NCBI RefSeq assembly: GCF_000801105.2
Contig: NC_079512.1
Location: 30,459,848 to 30,523,847, forward strand
Direction: 5' to 3'
Origin: Raphanus sativus
Lineage: Eukaryota; Streptophyta; Magnoliopsida; Brassicales; Brassicaceae
DNA: 64,000 nt
In this document: positions 50,297-62,489 of the stretch, piece by piece
Layout: each line of letters opens with the position of its first letter
Position numbering within the stretch: position 1 is the first letter of the stretch
The notes under the pieces: generated by a model
Seen by the model: only the letters and a program-made list of their open reading frames with translations
The model's database searches: none
Told to the model about the DNA's origin: nothing
Translations under genes and position numbers: made by a program

Positions 50297-52787
50297 TAGG
50301 TATAACACCTGACATGCTCGATGCTCTCGGGCAAGGCATTATCAGAGCAGATTGATGGGGTAAAAAAATGATGGTACCTCCGCTTCAAATTTTTCTTGGT
50401 GATATTTTTTCTTGGTAAAAAATGTTTTTTTTCTTGGTAAAAGTGATCTTACCTCTATTTCTCGATCGGAGTTATATACTTATAAATTTATAATTCGATA
50501 TAATTTATCAAAAAAAACATATATAGAACAAAGAAACGTTACCATAAACTTAGGGTAAAGGCAACATGAATCCAGAAATGGAAGAAGATTTGAGGACCAC
50601 TTGGAAATGGAAGAAGAGATAGAGAAGGCATGTGAATTCTTTTTAATTCGTTGCATGTTGCTTCTTACTCAGATCTATTTCTGTCTCCACATTCATCTTT
50701 ATTTATTTCCTGTTTTTGTAAACATTTTTCTGTTTCATATTATCAATATAGTAGTACTCTCTTTCACTAAATTCTTACCGAATTTTGGTACGACTGCCAA
50801 AATTGTAAATGTTTTTTTCTTGACATTATCTTCTGATCCCCACATGTGAAATTCAGAAACATTTCAAAATAGGCCATTATTATGTTGTTTCTCTTCTAGT
50901 TTTGGTCCCCGCTTCCTCACCATGTCTATCATCATACATAATCTTTATTTTATTGATATATACTCGAGAAGTGGGTTTTCGATTTATACTTGTAAAGATT
51001 TACACCAATCATGCATGGATTGACAATATATACTATGTACTATCAGAATATATATATTTTTTTTACAAAGATCATATTCAAAATATTTTCTTATATAAAC
51101 CCAAATGTTTTTACTAGCTCTAACCGCTTAAGTTAATCTCACTTAGAGATCCACTGCCAGATTTTAAATAGTTATAATGATGTTACTTGCGTTCATCTAT
51201 CAGCAGTTATTAGGGTCTTAAAGTAAGAAAATGTATTTTAGTAAAAAAGGGTAAGAAAATGTAAATTTACTTGTTTTTCTTAGAAAAGACAGAAACATAC
51301 CGACCAAGATTCGTGTAAAAAGCAAAACTGAGATATGAATTTGTTGGTATGCAAATAAATAACAAATTAAATTAGAGGCATTTTGGGATTTGGGATGTGA
51401 GAGATGAACAGTCCATTGAATCAGTGAGATATGATTATTTCTCTATAATGTCGTCTTATGCTCAGCAAAGGTTCGAATCCCTCATATCAACCATTCATTG
51501 TCGTTTTCACCTTTATTTACATAAATCGAAAGAAATTTGGTTTTCAGTTAAGTATTCAATAATGCTTTTTATGCCTAAAAGTACGGCCTAAGATGGGAAG
51601 TTTATCCATATTCATGTGAAATGCAAATACTAATTTCAGTTTTGTTCTACGTCTCTTCACAAAAGGATATTTGCACTCCGTCAAGGCTCGAAGCAGTGTT
51701 GCAAAAACCTTTCACTATTTCATTAGGGGATCTCCGAAACTGATTTAATTCAAATTGAAAGGGACATTGGTCTTAAGAAATTACTTTCCTATTCAATATA
51801 GATTTGTCATCTTCTTTCGCACCAAGTCAAGCTTAAGCTAACTTTTTCTTCTGTGGCAAGTTCAACTCATTAAATATGTAGCTACCGGGATCCTTAACTT
51901 TCAGGGCTCGAGTTTCGTCATCCTGAAGATAGATCTTCAGATTCTTCATAGCTTATCTCTGGCCTTTTAATGGGATGGTGATCTTACCAGTTACTGAGTT
52001 ACAGAGGCTCACATGTGGCTTAGGACTATATTTCTAACAACTTCCGTATATGAAACTTGTCCATCGTTATCACCTCTCCATATGGAACTTCAAAAGAGAT
52101 TGTTAACATAAGTTGCGATCGCTTGTTTCTATTATATCAGGAAAATTTGCTAGTTGGCTTTCTCAACAACTTTTGGATCTCTTTTATCATCAACATACCA
52201 ACTCAACTAGGGGTTGCACCTTCATTAAACAATTGATTTTTCAATCAGATTAATAAGAAATGTTGAATGCCCTTATGCAAGGTCCGACCTCTAGGTTAGC
52301 CTCTTTTGTTTTACTCCTTTCATTCATAGAAGATAAACTGACTCGGACATTTGATGGTTTTGTCCATGCACCATTAGTGGTGCTCTGAATAGATATTATT
52401 ACTTTTACTATTTTTACTAACATAGAGAATCTTGCCACTCGTGGTCCTGTTTCCAAATACGTATATTACCAGATGAGGATTTACGTGGAAGGTTTGTGTT
52501 TTTCCTCTTACACCTGGTTTCATCCCAGACATAGAGTACTGTCTTCTTACAGACATGTGCCAAGTCTTTGGTGTCTTCGTTAGGATCATTTCTCAACTTG
52601 AACAAGACTAAAAAAAATCAGATTTGAAGACAATAAAAATAAAAGCTTCACTATAGCCGCTCTCTTATTTGTTCTAAACACTTTTCTTACTATCTATTTG
52701 TACAAGTCAATGAAGGGTCAATACATAAAAGACAATTTACAAAACTTTAAACACAAAAGGGTAGTGTTTTATTCATTTATTTTTTAT
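50297..52787. other. Intergenic with degenerate LINE reverse-transcriptase trace
   Basis: Mostly unassigned. At 51855-51975 (plus) one frame reads WQVQLIKYVATGILNFQGSS and FVILKIDLQILHSLSLAF, which resembles the thumb region of LINE reverse transcriptases (LIKSV--GILNFW). A lone B-box-like GGTTCGAATCCC is at about 51470. The minus-strand ORFs at 52250-52605 are not recognised. Confidence 0.4.
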
Positions 52788-54506
52788 CTATCTAGTGTTC
52801 TTGTCGTCACCTTCAGTCTCAAGCTTATGTACCCGTAGGCGTAGTCTTTGCTGGTGATGGTGAAGCTTCCAAAGACCATTTCCCAATACAACAGCTGAGT
52901 ATATTCCATGTGTGATGATTGGAGCAAGAAGATTGTTTGTCTGCAATATTTTTTTCTTTCAGTTTATGATCTTTTAACTTCGATAAATGAGAATTAAGTT
53001 AAGTAATACAAACCTGAATCCATTCAAAGCCAAGGTACAGACCCAGAAGCCCTTCAAGTAGAGGAGAGTAGATTTTCTTCATCTGTCTCCTCTCGTACCA
53101 CGCTGCAGAAAAAAGAACATAAGACTAAAGTGTTTGTTTTGTGTACAACAACATAAGTAAAGCAATATTACACTTAACGTACCTGCAAACAACTTCTTGA
53201 GCTCGTCACGGGCAGAACGTGTTTTCAAGACCGGTGCCATTATATAAGTCGGATCTTTAGGTGAAGCAGCAATGTAGTAGAGAGAACCGGTGAGAGCGGC
53301 TGTAATAGCGGCTGCAAATGCTTGAGCAAACGGTACAAACGGAGGCAATAGTCCAGTCTGAAAATTCCAATAGTTATTTGAAGTCAATTTGTAGTCCTAA
53401 GGAAGGTAAAGAAGATGGAGAAAGAGCATACCAAAGCGACCATTCCTCGAGAATCTGAGATGAGATCTGTCCCTCTTAGGAATATATCAGCCAGTGCACC
53501 CTGAAACGCAGCACGGTAGAAGAGCTCCTCTCCAACTGAACTAGCAGCAACTACTAAGATAAACTAAAATAAAGACATCAATAGTACCGGTTCTCCAAGT
53601 CTCAAAAACATACGTATTTTAAAGAGTTATTCACCTGCCAAGCTGACATTCCATGGAAGAAGCCACGAAGCTCCTCATCTTCAACATCTCTAATGGCACG
53701 AGCGTGGGGCGACACCTTCACAACTTCATCCTAAACAAAGAAAACATTCTCAATCAAACACAAAACAAAACCGTGCACTACAATCAAAAGAGAGAGATCA
53801 TCCTAACTCTTTAACTTACATCAAGAATGAAGAGAAGAGACATGATCGGTGGAGAAGCATAACCAAGACCAGCGATAATAGCATCTAAAGAAGCATTAAA
53901 ACCTCCTGTGTAATCAATCCCTGCGACTTCACATATAAACCTTCCCGCTACAGCCATCCCACAGTATATTCCTGTTTTTTTTTTAATTTAAAAAAGCAAA
54001 AAAATAAATCCAATTTTTTTAATTTACTTTAAAAAAAAAACAAAGTTCGAAACTTTCTTTCATCACCACCACCGAGTTGACTCACCGACTCCGTAACTCA
54101 GCCTAACAACAGCACCGATCTTATCCCAATCTCCGCCGCTTCCACCGACAAACTCCCCGACGGATGTCACCTCTCCCGAAGCTCCTGCTAACCTCCCGCT
54201 GCTGAAACTTCCCACCGTCGTTACGTCTCCCGAAGGCACGGCCAAACCTCTCGCCGCCGCCGCCGCCGCCGCCGTATCTCCGTCGTCGATCACTTCGCCG
54301 CTGCTCTGTCCCGAAGACAACGCTTTAACTGCCCTCGACTTCTCTAAAGAAAGACTGTTTCTCTTCCCGCTGCGTTTCCGCAGCTCTGATCTCGAACTCG
54401 CCGGAGACTCGTAAAGCCTAGAACTGCGATCACTACACCATGACGAAGAAGAAGAAGAAGAGAAAGGGACCCGTGTCGTACTACAAGTCAACAAAGGAAG
54501 ACCCAT
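52788..54506 (-). CDS. BCM2: Chloroplast CAAX-protease-like (CPBP) membrane protein, BCM2 type
   Basis: Seven exons, all GT-AG: 54506-54086, 53971-53820, 53730-53635, 53563-53432, 53357-53183, 53102-53014, 52940-52788; 405 residues. The Ser/Arg-rich N-terminus (STTRVPFSSSSSSSW) looks like a chloroplast transit peptide, followed by an Ala run. The CPBP glutamate motif is GEELFYRAAFQ (Glu235, Glu236, Arg240), and the later His is in NNLLAPIITHG (His366). Several hydrophobic helices (e.g. FAQAFAAAITAALTGSLYYI) suit a thylakoid membrane protein. By order it is At4g17840, which I recall as BALANCE OF CHLOROPHYLL METABOLISM 2, a scaffold that balances chlorophyll synthesis and breakdown; that link is memory, the CPBP family is seen. 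The exon joins keep the frame throughout. Confidence 0.9.
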
Positions 54507-57500
54507 TAGATTACACGTGATGACAGCTCCCAGGCGAATTCGCCGGAGAGACTCTGTTCTCTGTATTTATTTCTATTTTTTTCAAAATTAATATTAAATA
54601 TTTTTTAAAGTCTTGACCGTCGGATGGTAGAGACAGAGTTAATCCAACGGTTTCAGGAGAGTTTTTAATAGAGACCACTCGAAATTGACGAAGTTCCACT
54701 TGGACTTGCCTACCTACGTTCATTTTGATTTTCATCGGCTTTTACATGTCTACACGTTACCATGTTTTTCCTTCGTGCATGAACTTTAATGGGCTATAAT
54801 ATTTCTAATTAATGGGCCTTATACCGATGCTTTCCTAGATGGTTTCAGATCTTATCTTAATGTTCTGAGAAAATAATGGTATTTACTTTTTGGAAAGCTG
54901 GAACAAAAATAACAATAATAATACTATATAGTGAAAATTGGAAAATATGCTAAAATAGATTTGTCTTGAAAATTCATTTTTCTAAATTTAAAGCACTGAA
55001 CTTTTATAAATTAAACTATAAATATAAAACTCTATAATTATCTAGTATCTAAATAAAAAATAATGGAAAATAAATTAAAAAATGTAAAAATATATCATAT
55101 ATAGATCTATATAATAATTAAGACTTAGTCAGTTTTTTCTGGGAAGTATGTGAACAAGTAATATATAATTTCATTAATGTTATTTTTACAATCAGTTGTA
55201 AGACCATAAAAATGAGATATAAATAACTAAAAATTTTAAAATCTAGCTTATTAAGATCTTCTAAATCATGTTCAATTTAATTACTAATTTCATAAATAAT
55301 TATTAGTCACATTTAAAACTGGCCACATAATTTATTTTCTCTACATTTAAGTCATATAGCTATATTTTAATTTATTTTCTCTACATTTAAATCATATGAT
55401 TAAATTTTAACAAATCTATTTTTGTAACAATTAAATTTAGTTGATATATTGTTCAGTTTTGTCATACATTGATCATTGTTATACTCCATTTATAAACACA
55501 TATAAAACGTCAAAAGTTTTTTGAGAATACGAATATCCCTTTTCCTTTTATACATATCATATGAATGGTTTATTATATTAAATTTAATATAGTTATGTTT
55601 ATAATTAATTAATTAATTTTAAAAGAAAGAAAAGAATATAAAAATTCAAAATTTTAGACAAATCCTGCATATTTTAATTACAACTATTTAAAGAATACTA
55701 CAACTATTCACAAATCATAAATATTTTGCTAAAATCATAATGTTATTATATTTGTATTTTCATAAAGGTGAGGTTATATTCATTTAAAATAAAATAAATC
55801 AATTTACATATGAAACAAAATACTTTATATACAATAAATGCTAAAACCACATTAAATAAGTCATGTATTTAAAAGTTATAAAATCATATATCACATAATT
55901 ATTCAAATAAAAATGTTTACAGTAATGCAAATAAATCATATAATATTAATATAGACAAAACCTATATGTTTTTATACATACAATATAGAGATTTTATTAA
56001 CAATTAATGCATGACTTAAAAATTATATTATTTAATTACAGAATTTGTCAGATCAGTGAGTTTCTTCATATCGCTAAGCATGACTCGCCTTTTAAAGACT
56101 ATATGTTTCAGTATTATGTAATTTTTTCTATTTATGTTCTACCGTTGAGCATGGCTTCGGATTTGTCTGTTTTGCTTGTATTTTTTGTTGCTCACTGACT
56201 TTATGTTATAATATAATCCGCTGATTTTTTTTTATGATTGTAACTTTTTGTGGATTAGTCCGTCAAACATGCAAAGTAATTTTATCATTAGAAAAAAATA
56301 TTTTAGTATTATATTTTATTATTAGATGGGAAACAGTATAAATTTATAATTTCAGTTATATTTTCCAAAAATGAATCTAATGCAAGACTTTTTAAAATGT
56401 ATGGTTAAATGTTAAAATATAAAATATGATAACCAACGCAATATATATAAAATATATATCAAGGAGTTTTCACGACAAATGGTTTATTAGAAGTAAAAAA
56501 AAAAATTAAAAGTATTATCTTGCAGTATACTACAAATTATAATATAACAGACTTCTGAATATATTTTTCATTTATATTTATTTTTCAGAAGCTCAATTCC
56601 TGAATATATTTAATATTCCAAATTATGCTTCAGCGTTTAGTCACATATTTAAATGCAAAAAAATTAAAATTGATAGTAAATTTTCATAAATTCATTTAAG
56701 TTTGAAATACTTAAGTTGAATTTGTTCTCCTTTTGAATGGATTGAAATTTAGAAACTGGATATACACATATCAAAATAAAATTATTAACACATCTCAACC
56801 TTTTACATTTATAAATATTATTTTTAAGTTGATGACAAATTTTTTTTTTTCAAAAATACTAAATCTTAAATAATTTAAAAATTATTGCCACTAGAGTGGA
56901 TTGGTAACTAGCTAAAAACTTGATTAAACTTCCAGGATATGAACTTTTGACATTTTACTGGAAGTGGACACAATTTAAGTTAAAATGATTTCTTTACAGT
57001 TCTTTTAGTGACCTTTGTAAATTGTAACAACCCTGGATGGTCGGAAGACAATCATACATTCAACAGTACAAATTAGCTTTTCTATCCCTGCATGCAAAAA
57101 TGAGAAACTGTGCCTTTTACTTTTGGCCTCCAACCTGCTTTCCACTACATCTTAACTGCTGTGCCATCTCTGTTCTGAAAAAATTATCTGAATTCTTATA
57201 TGAGTCATCTACATTACACTACCTATCCGCATCTACCCCATCCATGATTCTATGGTGACCCTTGTAATATGAATACTTTAGCTTAGACGGTGTTTGGAGC
57301 ATGATTACTATCTTGCTCGGGAACTTTGTCTGATGCTTAAGACTACTCAACTCTGAACCAAAACCGTGAGGACTATACTAAAAGGTTTGTACACCATGAT
57401 TTTGACAAATGTGGGTTAATAGTCTTTTACTGCTGGATTATTATTATTATTTTTTTCTTTGAAACACGTCTTTTACTGCTGGATAAGTATGATATTTTAG

Positions 57501-58315
57501 AATGGTACTTTCAGGCTTGGCTGCCTAGGAACTAATTATCAAGCTTTTATTTTTGTGCACATACTAATTCTCAAGCTAAAAAATGAAAATATTGATATAC
57601 TGGATAGGGGAGATTCACGTAAATTAACTATTTTCACGGACACATGGCCCAACAACTTTGTCCAAATTTATTGATTATTTTCATTCAAAACAAATCCCTC
57701 TAATATTAAAAATATGAAATTTAAACAACCAAATATAAAGAGCATCTTCAAAATTTAACAAGTAAGCTTGTTAAATCTATTAGAAAGGTGAAAATTAAGG
57801 GGGTTATTAATTACAAACAAATACATTTCCTAAAATTGAGGTTAAAATTAAAGGGAAGTAAGACACCAACAGTATATAAGGGAAGTAATGTAATTCGTTT
57901 TCTTCAGATTGTCTTCTTCACATTTTGGAGTTTTATCATTTGTGTGAGTAATGTTCTTTTTTTGTCGACGCCTTGATTTTTATTTTTCTTTGCGTCAAGA
58001 GATAAGGCTATAAAGTTTTCAGAATTTACTTAGTTAGCAATGATTTTTTTTCTTTGTGGCATCCTAGTTATGATTTAAGGGGAGAATCATCTTTGATCGA
58101 GGTTATTGTTTTTTTCTGAAAAAAAATCTTTGATCGAGGTTCTTCTTTCACTTCCTTGCATTTATATGATTTGAATGTATTTCATTTAATCTATGCTGGA
58201 TTTTAAAATTCAGTTTCTCTCTAAATTATTGAATCTATTAAAAATAGTGAAGTATAAATTCCAAAGTTTGATCACTTAGGCAGCTTCTTCGTTTTTACTT
58301 CCTACAAAAATGTAT
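54507..58315. other. Long AT-rich intergenic region
   Basis: BCM2 promoter at the left (a G-box-like ACACGT at about 54753), then 3.5 kb AT-rich sequence without a supported gene. The right part (57880-58515) probably holds the 5' leader of the next gene: AG/GTGAGT-like TTTGTGTGAGTAATG at about 57937 could be the donor of a leader intron that ends at TTTAG 58470. Confidence 0.4.
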
Positions 58316-58359
58316 TGATTTGAATTAGGTTTGTTATTTACCAAACCTAATTCAAATCA
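58316..58359. repeat. Perfect 18-bp hairpin upstream of the first PHD gene
   Basis: TGATTTGAATTAGGTTTG (58316-58333) and its exact reverse complement (58342-58359) around an 8-nt loop. It lies 157 bp before the start codon, in the presumed leader intron. Confidence 0.9.
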
Positions 58360-58515
58360 TCATTGTCAATTCATTCAGACTAGTTCTGATGAATTCGATT
58401 TTATTTAACATTTCATTCATTGTTAATAATGTTGGATATTCATCAATAGTTTCTTTCTCTCTAATTTAGGGATCTGGACTGCACAAAAAAAATCTTTGAA
58501 CAAGAAATCACATCT

Positions 58516-59449
58516 ATGGTTTCAATCACTCACAAGGATGATCAGATTGTGGAATCCAAAGAGATCACACCAAAATCTTCACCTAAAAACACATATGACT
58601 CGAACAATGATGAACTGGATGATACTGATGAGGAAGAAGTACATAAAGATTCCTGCTTATAGTCGGTTAACCGAATCTATAATTTAAACTATTGATACCA
58701 TGTTATATCGAATGATCTTTTTGGCAGGTGAACATATGTGATGCCTGTGGTGTTCTAGGATTTAAAAATAAGCTTGCCATTTGTGATAACTGCGGAATTG
58801 GCGCAGAGCATACGTAATGATTTATCTGTGTAATATATAGTTAAAAGGTTATATTTTCGCATTTTTAATCATATTCTGGGTTATTGCAGTTATTGCATGG
58901 ATGTAAAACTTGAGGATGTTCCCGAAGGATGGTATTGCTATGACTGTGTTGAGGTAGGTAATCCATAATATAAAACGGAGTTACGAAAAAAAGTTAAACC
59001 ATATTGGTAACTAAAAATCAAATAAACAAAGATCACTTTTGATTTGTTTCCTCTTGCAGATGGGAGAAATCAGATTTCGAAAACAAAAAGATTTAAGCAC
59101 TCAAAAGTCTTCTGAAACTGTAGGTCTGGACTTGAACATAGAGCCTAACCTAAACCTGAATCCGAACATAGATCTCAATCTAGATCCTTCCATAGATCTG
59201 AATGTGAACCCTAACCTAGACCTGAATTTGGATATGAACTTGGATCCAGATCTAGACCTCAGGGTGGATAATAACTTGGATCTTTCTTTAGATTGTGGTT
59301 CATCTTATCAGTCGACTTCTACTAGTAACATCCAAACTCATAAGCGAATGAGAATGTCGCCGAATCCTTTGCTTGGGCAAGGGTCCCTTGAAGAAGAAGA
59401 AGACCAATGTGCAAAGAGACGCCGTGTGGATACACGACTCTCTCTATGA
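58516..59449 (+). CDS. PHD-finger protein with LxLxL (EAR-like) repeat tail, tandem copy 1
   Basis: Four coding exons: 58516-58638, 58728-58813, 58890-58953, 59060-59449; 220 residues. The acidic N-terminus (NNDELDDTDEEE) leads to a Cys4-His-Cys3 PHD finger: Cys45, Cys48, Cys60, Cys63, His69, Cys72, Cys86, Cys89, with the EHTYCM core and W84. PHD fingers commonly read histone H3 tails. Residues 113-169 are a repeat of DLNLDP/NPNLDL units with many LxLxL matches (LDLNI, LDLNL, LDLSL), the EAR type that can bind TOPLESS. The C-terminus is acidic (LEEEEDQ) then basic KRRR, probably the nuclear signal. The ORF track of the genome suggests no coding exon upstream; a non-coding first exon is likely. 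The EHTYCM and VPEGW motifs recall AIPP2-type PHD proteins. I do not recognise a named orthologue. Confidence 0.82.
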
Positions 59450-61281
59450 AATGGATTTGAAAAAAAAAATATTATAAGTATTTTTTATTGTTCTGCAAAG
59501 AAATGCTTTTTATTGATTGATGATTTAAATTATAAAGGTTTATATATTTATAATGTAATTTTGTTCTATATATAGTTTTTTTACTTTTCTTTGATTTTTG
59601 TGCTTTCCATCGATCTTCAAAAATATTATACTTTCAAAGCTGAACGTTTAAAACAGCATCTTGGATTGTTTGTTTAGGGAACCCAAGTAAATATAAAATG
59701 AAGATTTTATGAATATTATGGTATATAAGGATGGACAAACAAAAAAAAAAGAAATATTTAGTAATAAAATTCTGAATGCAAATGATTTCTTAACACTAGC
59801 ATCGAGGTGGAAGGACAATTTTGTAAAGAGACAACATGCAGACGTCTTCAATTAGAACTAAGCAACTTCATTGTTTCAGACTAAAGGAGAATATGCACAT
59901 GTTGGTTTTGCTACATTAATAGAGTCTGGAAGAATTCTGATATTCATGCATACCAGCGATGGGTTTGTACAAAAGAGGGTAACAAAGCAACAATAATGGG
60001 AGTAATAAATCTTCGATGAAATCTTACATGTCTCCATGCGAAGTTTGAGGCCATGATATTTGGGTAGTGGAATGAATGATCACCTATCGAAGAATTTAAT
60101 TGATGTAAGAGTTTCTTCCAATATTTTGCAATTCATACAGTTTCCAAGAGCAAAGAATACATTTTTTTTTGTCACGAAGAGCAAACAATACAAAAACAAA
60201 CAATTAGGACGTAGTGCTCAAAGTTATCCAACATATATGAGTTTCGTTGATCAAATTCCACCATTCTGCTGTATGTTGACAAAAGATTGAATTCTCCAAA
60301 ATAAAAGAAAACAATGATAGTGATAGAAAATAAATCTCCCCCCAATGGAGGAAACTGCAATGCCAACAGATGGATCAATATGGCTATAAGGCCTGAGTGA
60401 TGAGTAAACCCAATGATCCATGTCCAATGAGTTGCCTTCCCGGGTAGTTTGTGAAACCAGCAGCAAAACTATTGAGCTTTGATAATCCAGCTTTGGGAAC
60501 AGATTCCAGTAAGAAGAACATTGTATTAGGATAAATACAACATTATTCAGATAAAGATACGAGAAGACCATGATCATATAATAGATAACTATCGTATATC
60601 TCAATATGTACATATCTCACAAGCACTGGAAAATTTACTGTCTTCCTGCAATGCTTCTGGCACAATTGCGAACCAAAACTAGTCAGGATTATACTGGGCA
60701 ATATGATTTTAATGGATGTCCGATACTAACAGTCTTTGACGACTGGATAGCTCAGTTTTGTAGAACTATTTTGGGTTTCGTACCCATGTCCAATTTCAAT
60801 GATTAAATTTTCAAAAAAATGTCATATAAAAATATCAAAGAGTAGCCATAAATGAAAACATATTTACAATTATAAGTTTACGAGTTAGCCTGATGTTCGA
60901 CGTATTAAATCAAATAAATAAAAAGTGAAAATCAAAGGGAAAAATAAAAAGTAAGATACAGTCAAAGACATTTCCAAAAACTGAGAATCAAAATAAGGAA
61001 GTAAATAAGGGGAGAAGGAAATGAATCTATGACCCTGACTTTTGTCTATAAAGTTAACTCGTCTTCGTCCTATTTGCTCCATATTTTTAGTTTAATCGTT
61101 CATTTTCTGTAAGTTTTCAAGATTATTCTTTTTTAATTACGCTTTGATTTTGACTTTCTCTTTGTACGATAAGAAAATGCTCTAATCTTTTCAGTTATTA
61201 TTTCTGTTTAGATTTTTTTGGCAGAATATATCTAAGTTTTCATGAAGAAATGATTTGACGACTTGTTTGTGATTGTAGAAT
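59450..61281. other. Spacer between PHD copies, with a block repeated downstream of copy 2
   Basis: Positions about 60210-60610 reappear at about 62490-62940 (AGTGCTCAAAGTT, TGGATCAATATGGCTATA, GAGCTTTGATAATCCAGCTT). The block is thus part of the duplicated unit. On the minus strand both copies keep VYSSLR-YSHIDPS-G-AVSS, but no gene family is recognised. The rest shows nothing definite. Confidence 0.5.
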
Positions 61282-62209
61282 ATGGAACAAATGAAATCCT
61301 CCGTGCATCCTGGTGACGAAGTGGCAAATAATCTTTCTCCAGTTAGTGAAAAAGATTTTTCGGAGGAAGCTATAGTCTTCGACGATAAGAAAGAATTGAA
61401 TGATATTGAGGGAGAAGTACATAAAGATTCTTGCTTATACTCAATTAACCGGATCTATAAACTTAAGCTATATAGTGCTTATATTGAAATGATTTTGTGG
61501 CAGGTGAACATATGTGATACCTGTGGTGTTCTAGGATATAAAAATATGCTTGTCATTTGTCATAACTGCGGAGTTGGTGCAGAACATACGTAAGGTTATA
61601 TATAGTAAAAAGGTTATATTTGCGCATTTTAATCATATTTTGGGTTATTGTAGTTACTGCATGGCTGAAAAGTTTGAAGATGTTCCCGAAAAATGGTCTT
61701 GCTATGACTGTGTTGAAGATACTGGTTCTATAAGAAAGAAATCGAAGGCTTCTGTTGACCATTTCGAGGTATCCATAAAATAAAGCGTAGTAACTAAAAA
61801 AATTAAACCATCTTGATAACTAAATTACTAGACACAAAGATCATTTTTGATTTATTTCCACTTGCAGATAGGAGAAAGCGCATTACAAAAACAAAATGAT
61901 TTAAGCACTCAAATGTCTTCTGAAACCGTAGGCCTGGACTTGAACCTGACTGCAAACCCTAGATTAGATCTCAGTCCAGATCCTTCTATAGCTCTGAATG
62001 CGAACCCAAACCTAGAGCTGAATGTGGATAATAACTTGGACCTTTCTTTAGATTGTGGTTCATCTTATCGGTGGAGTTCTACTAGTAACTTCCAAGCTCA
62101 TACCAGAATGAGAGCGTCTCCACCTTTGGTTGGGCAAGGGTCCCTTGAAGAAGAAGAAGAAGACCAATGGGCAAAGAGACGTCGTGTGGATACACGACTC
62201 TCTCTATGA
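61282..62209 (+). CDS. PHD-finger protein with LxLxL repeat tail, tandem copy 2
   Basis: Four coding exons: 61282-61416, 61504-61589, 61654-61768, 61868-62209; 225 residues. It parallels copy 1: acidic N-terminus, PHD finger (Cys49, Cys52, Cys64, Cys67, His73, Cys76, Cys90, Cys93; EHTYCM core), LxLxL tail and the same ending KRRRVDTRLSL. Differences: exon 3 is longer by 17 codons (DTGSIRKKSKASVDHFE) because the copy-1 donor is lost and one further on is used; the LxLxL block is shorter (GLDLNLTANPRLDLSPDPS..., NLELNVDNNLDLSLD). The acceptor GATTGTAG just before AATATGG suggests a non-coding first exon. The first coding intron (61417-61503, 87 nt) has no stop and keeps the frame, so a retained form would also be coding. 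Confidence 0.82.
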
Positions 62210-62384
62210 ATGGATCTGAAAATAATATTTTAGTATTTTTCTATTGGTTGTTCACAAAAAGAAGTATTTTTCAATTATTTTTTTTTGTTTTTGAGAAAGG
62301 GCGTCCTTTTTTTTCTACTATTCTGCAAAGAAATTAATTGCTTTTTATCTATTGATAATTTAAATTATAAAGTTTGATTACGTA

Positions 62385-62455
62385 TGCTTATCATTTGTCA
62401 TAACTGCGGAGTTAGTGCAGAAGAACATACGTAATGATTATCTATGTAACTAGGT
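62385..62455 (+). pseudogene. Relic of a third PHD copy (exon 2 end)
   Basis: CTTATCATTTGTCATAACTG and CGGAGTTAGTGCAGAA...ACATACGTAATGATT match the PHD exon carrying ICHNCGVGAEHT and its donor, with a 3-nt insertion. No other exons of this copy are seen. Confidence 0.75.
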
Positions 62456-62489
62456 TTAATGACCTACACAAAGGTAAGCGAATTAGCAC

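Noticed and set aside
51460..51480. B-box-like GGTTCGAATCCC, possible SINE
   Set aside because: No A-box at the right spacing, no poly-A or target duplication found.
52250..52605. Minus-strand ORFs with SGNIRIWKQDHEWQDSLC
   Set aside because: Overlapping short frames, no recognised family, and no supporting splice or start context.
57037..57258. 73-codon ORF in the 54.7-58.3 kb spacer
   Set aside because: No domain, no conserved neighbour, length expected by chance.
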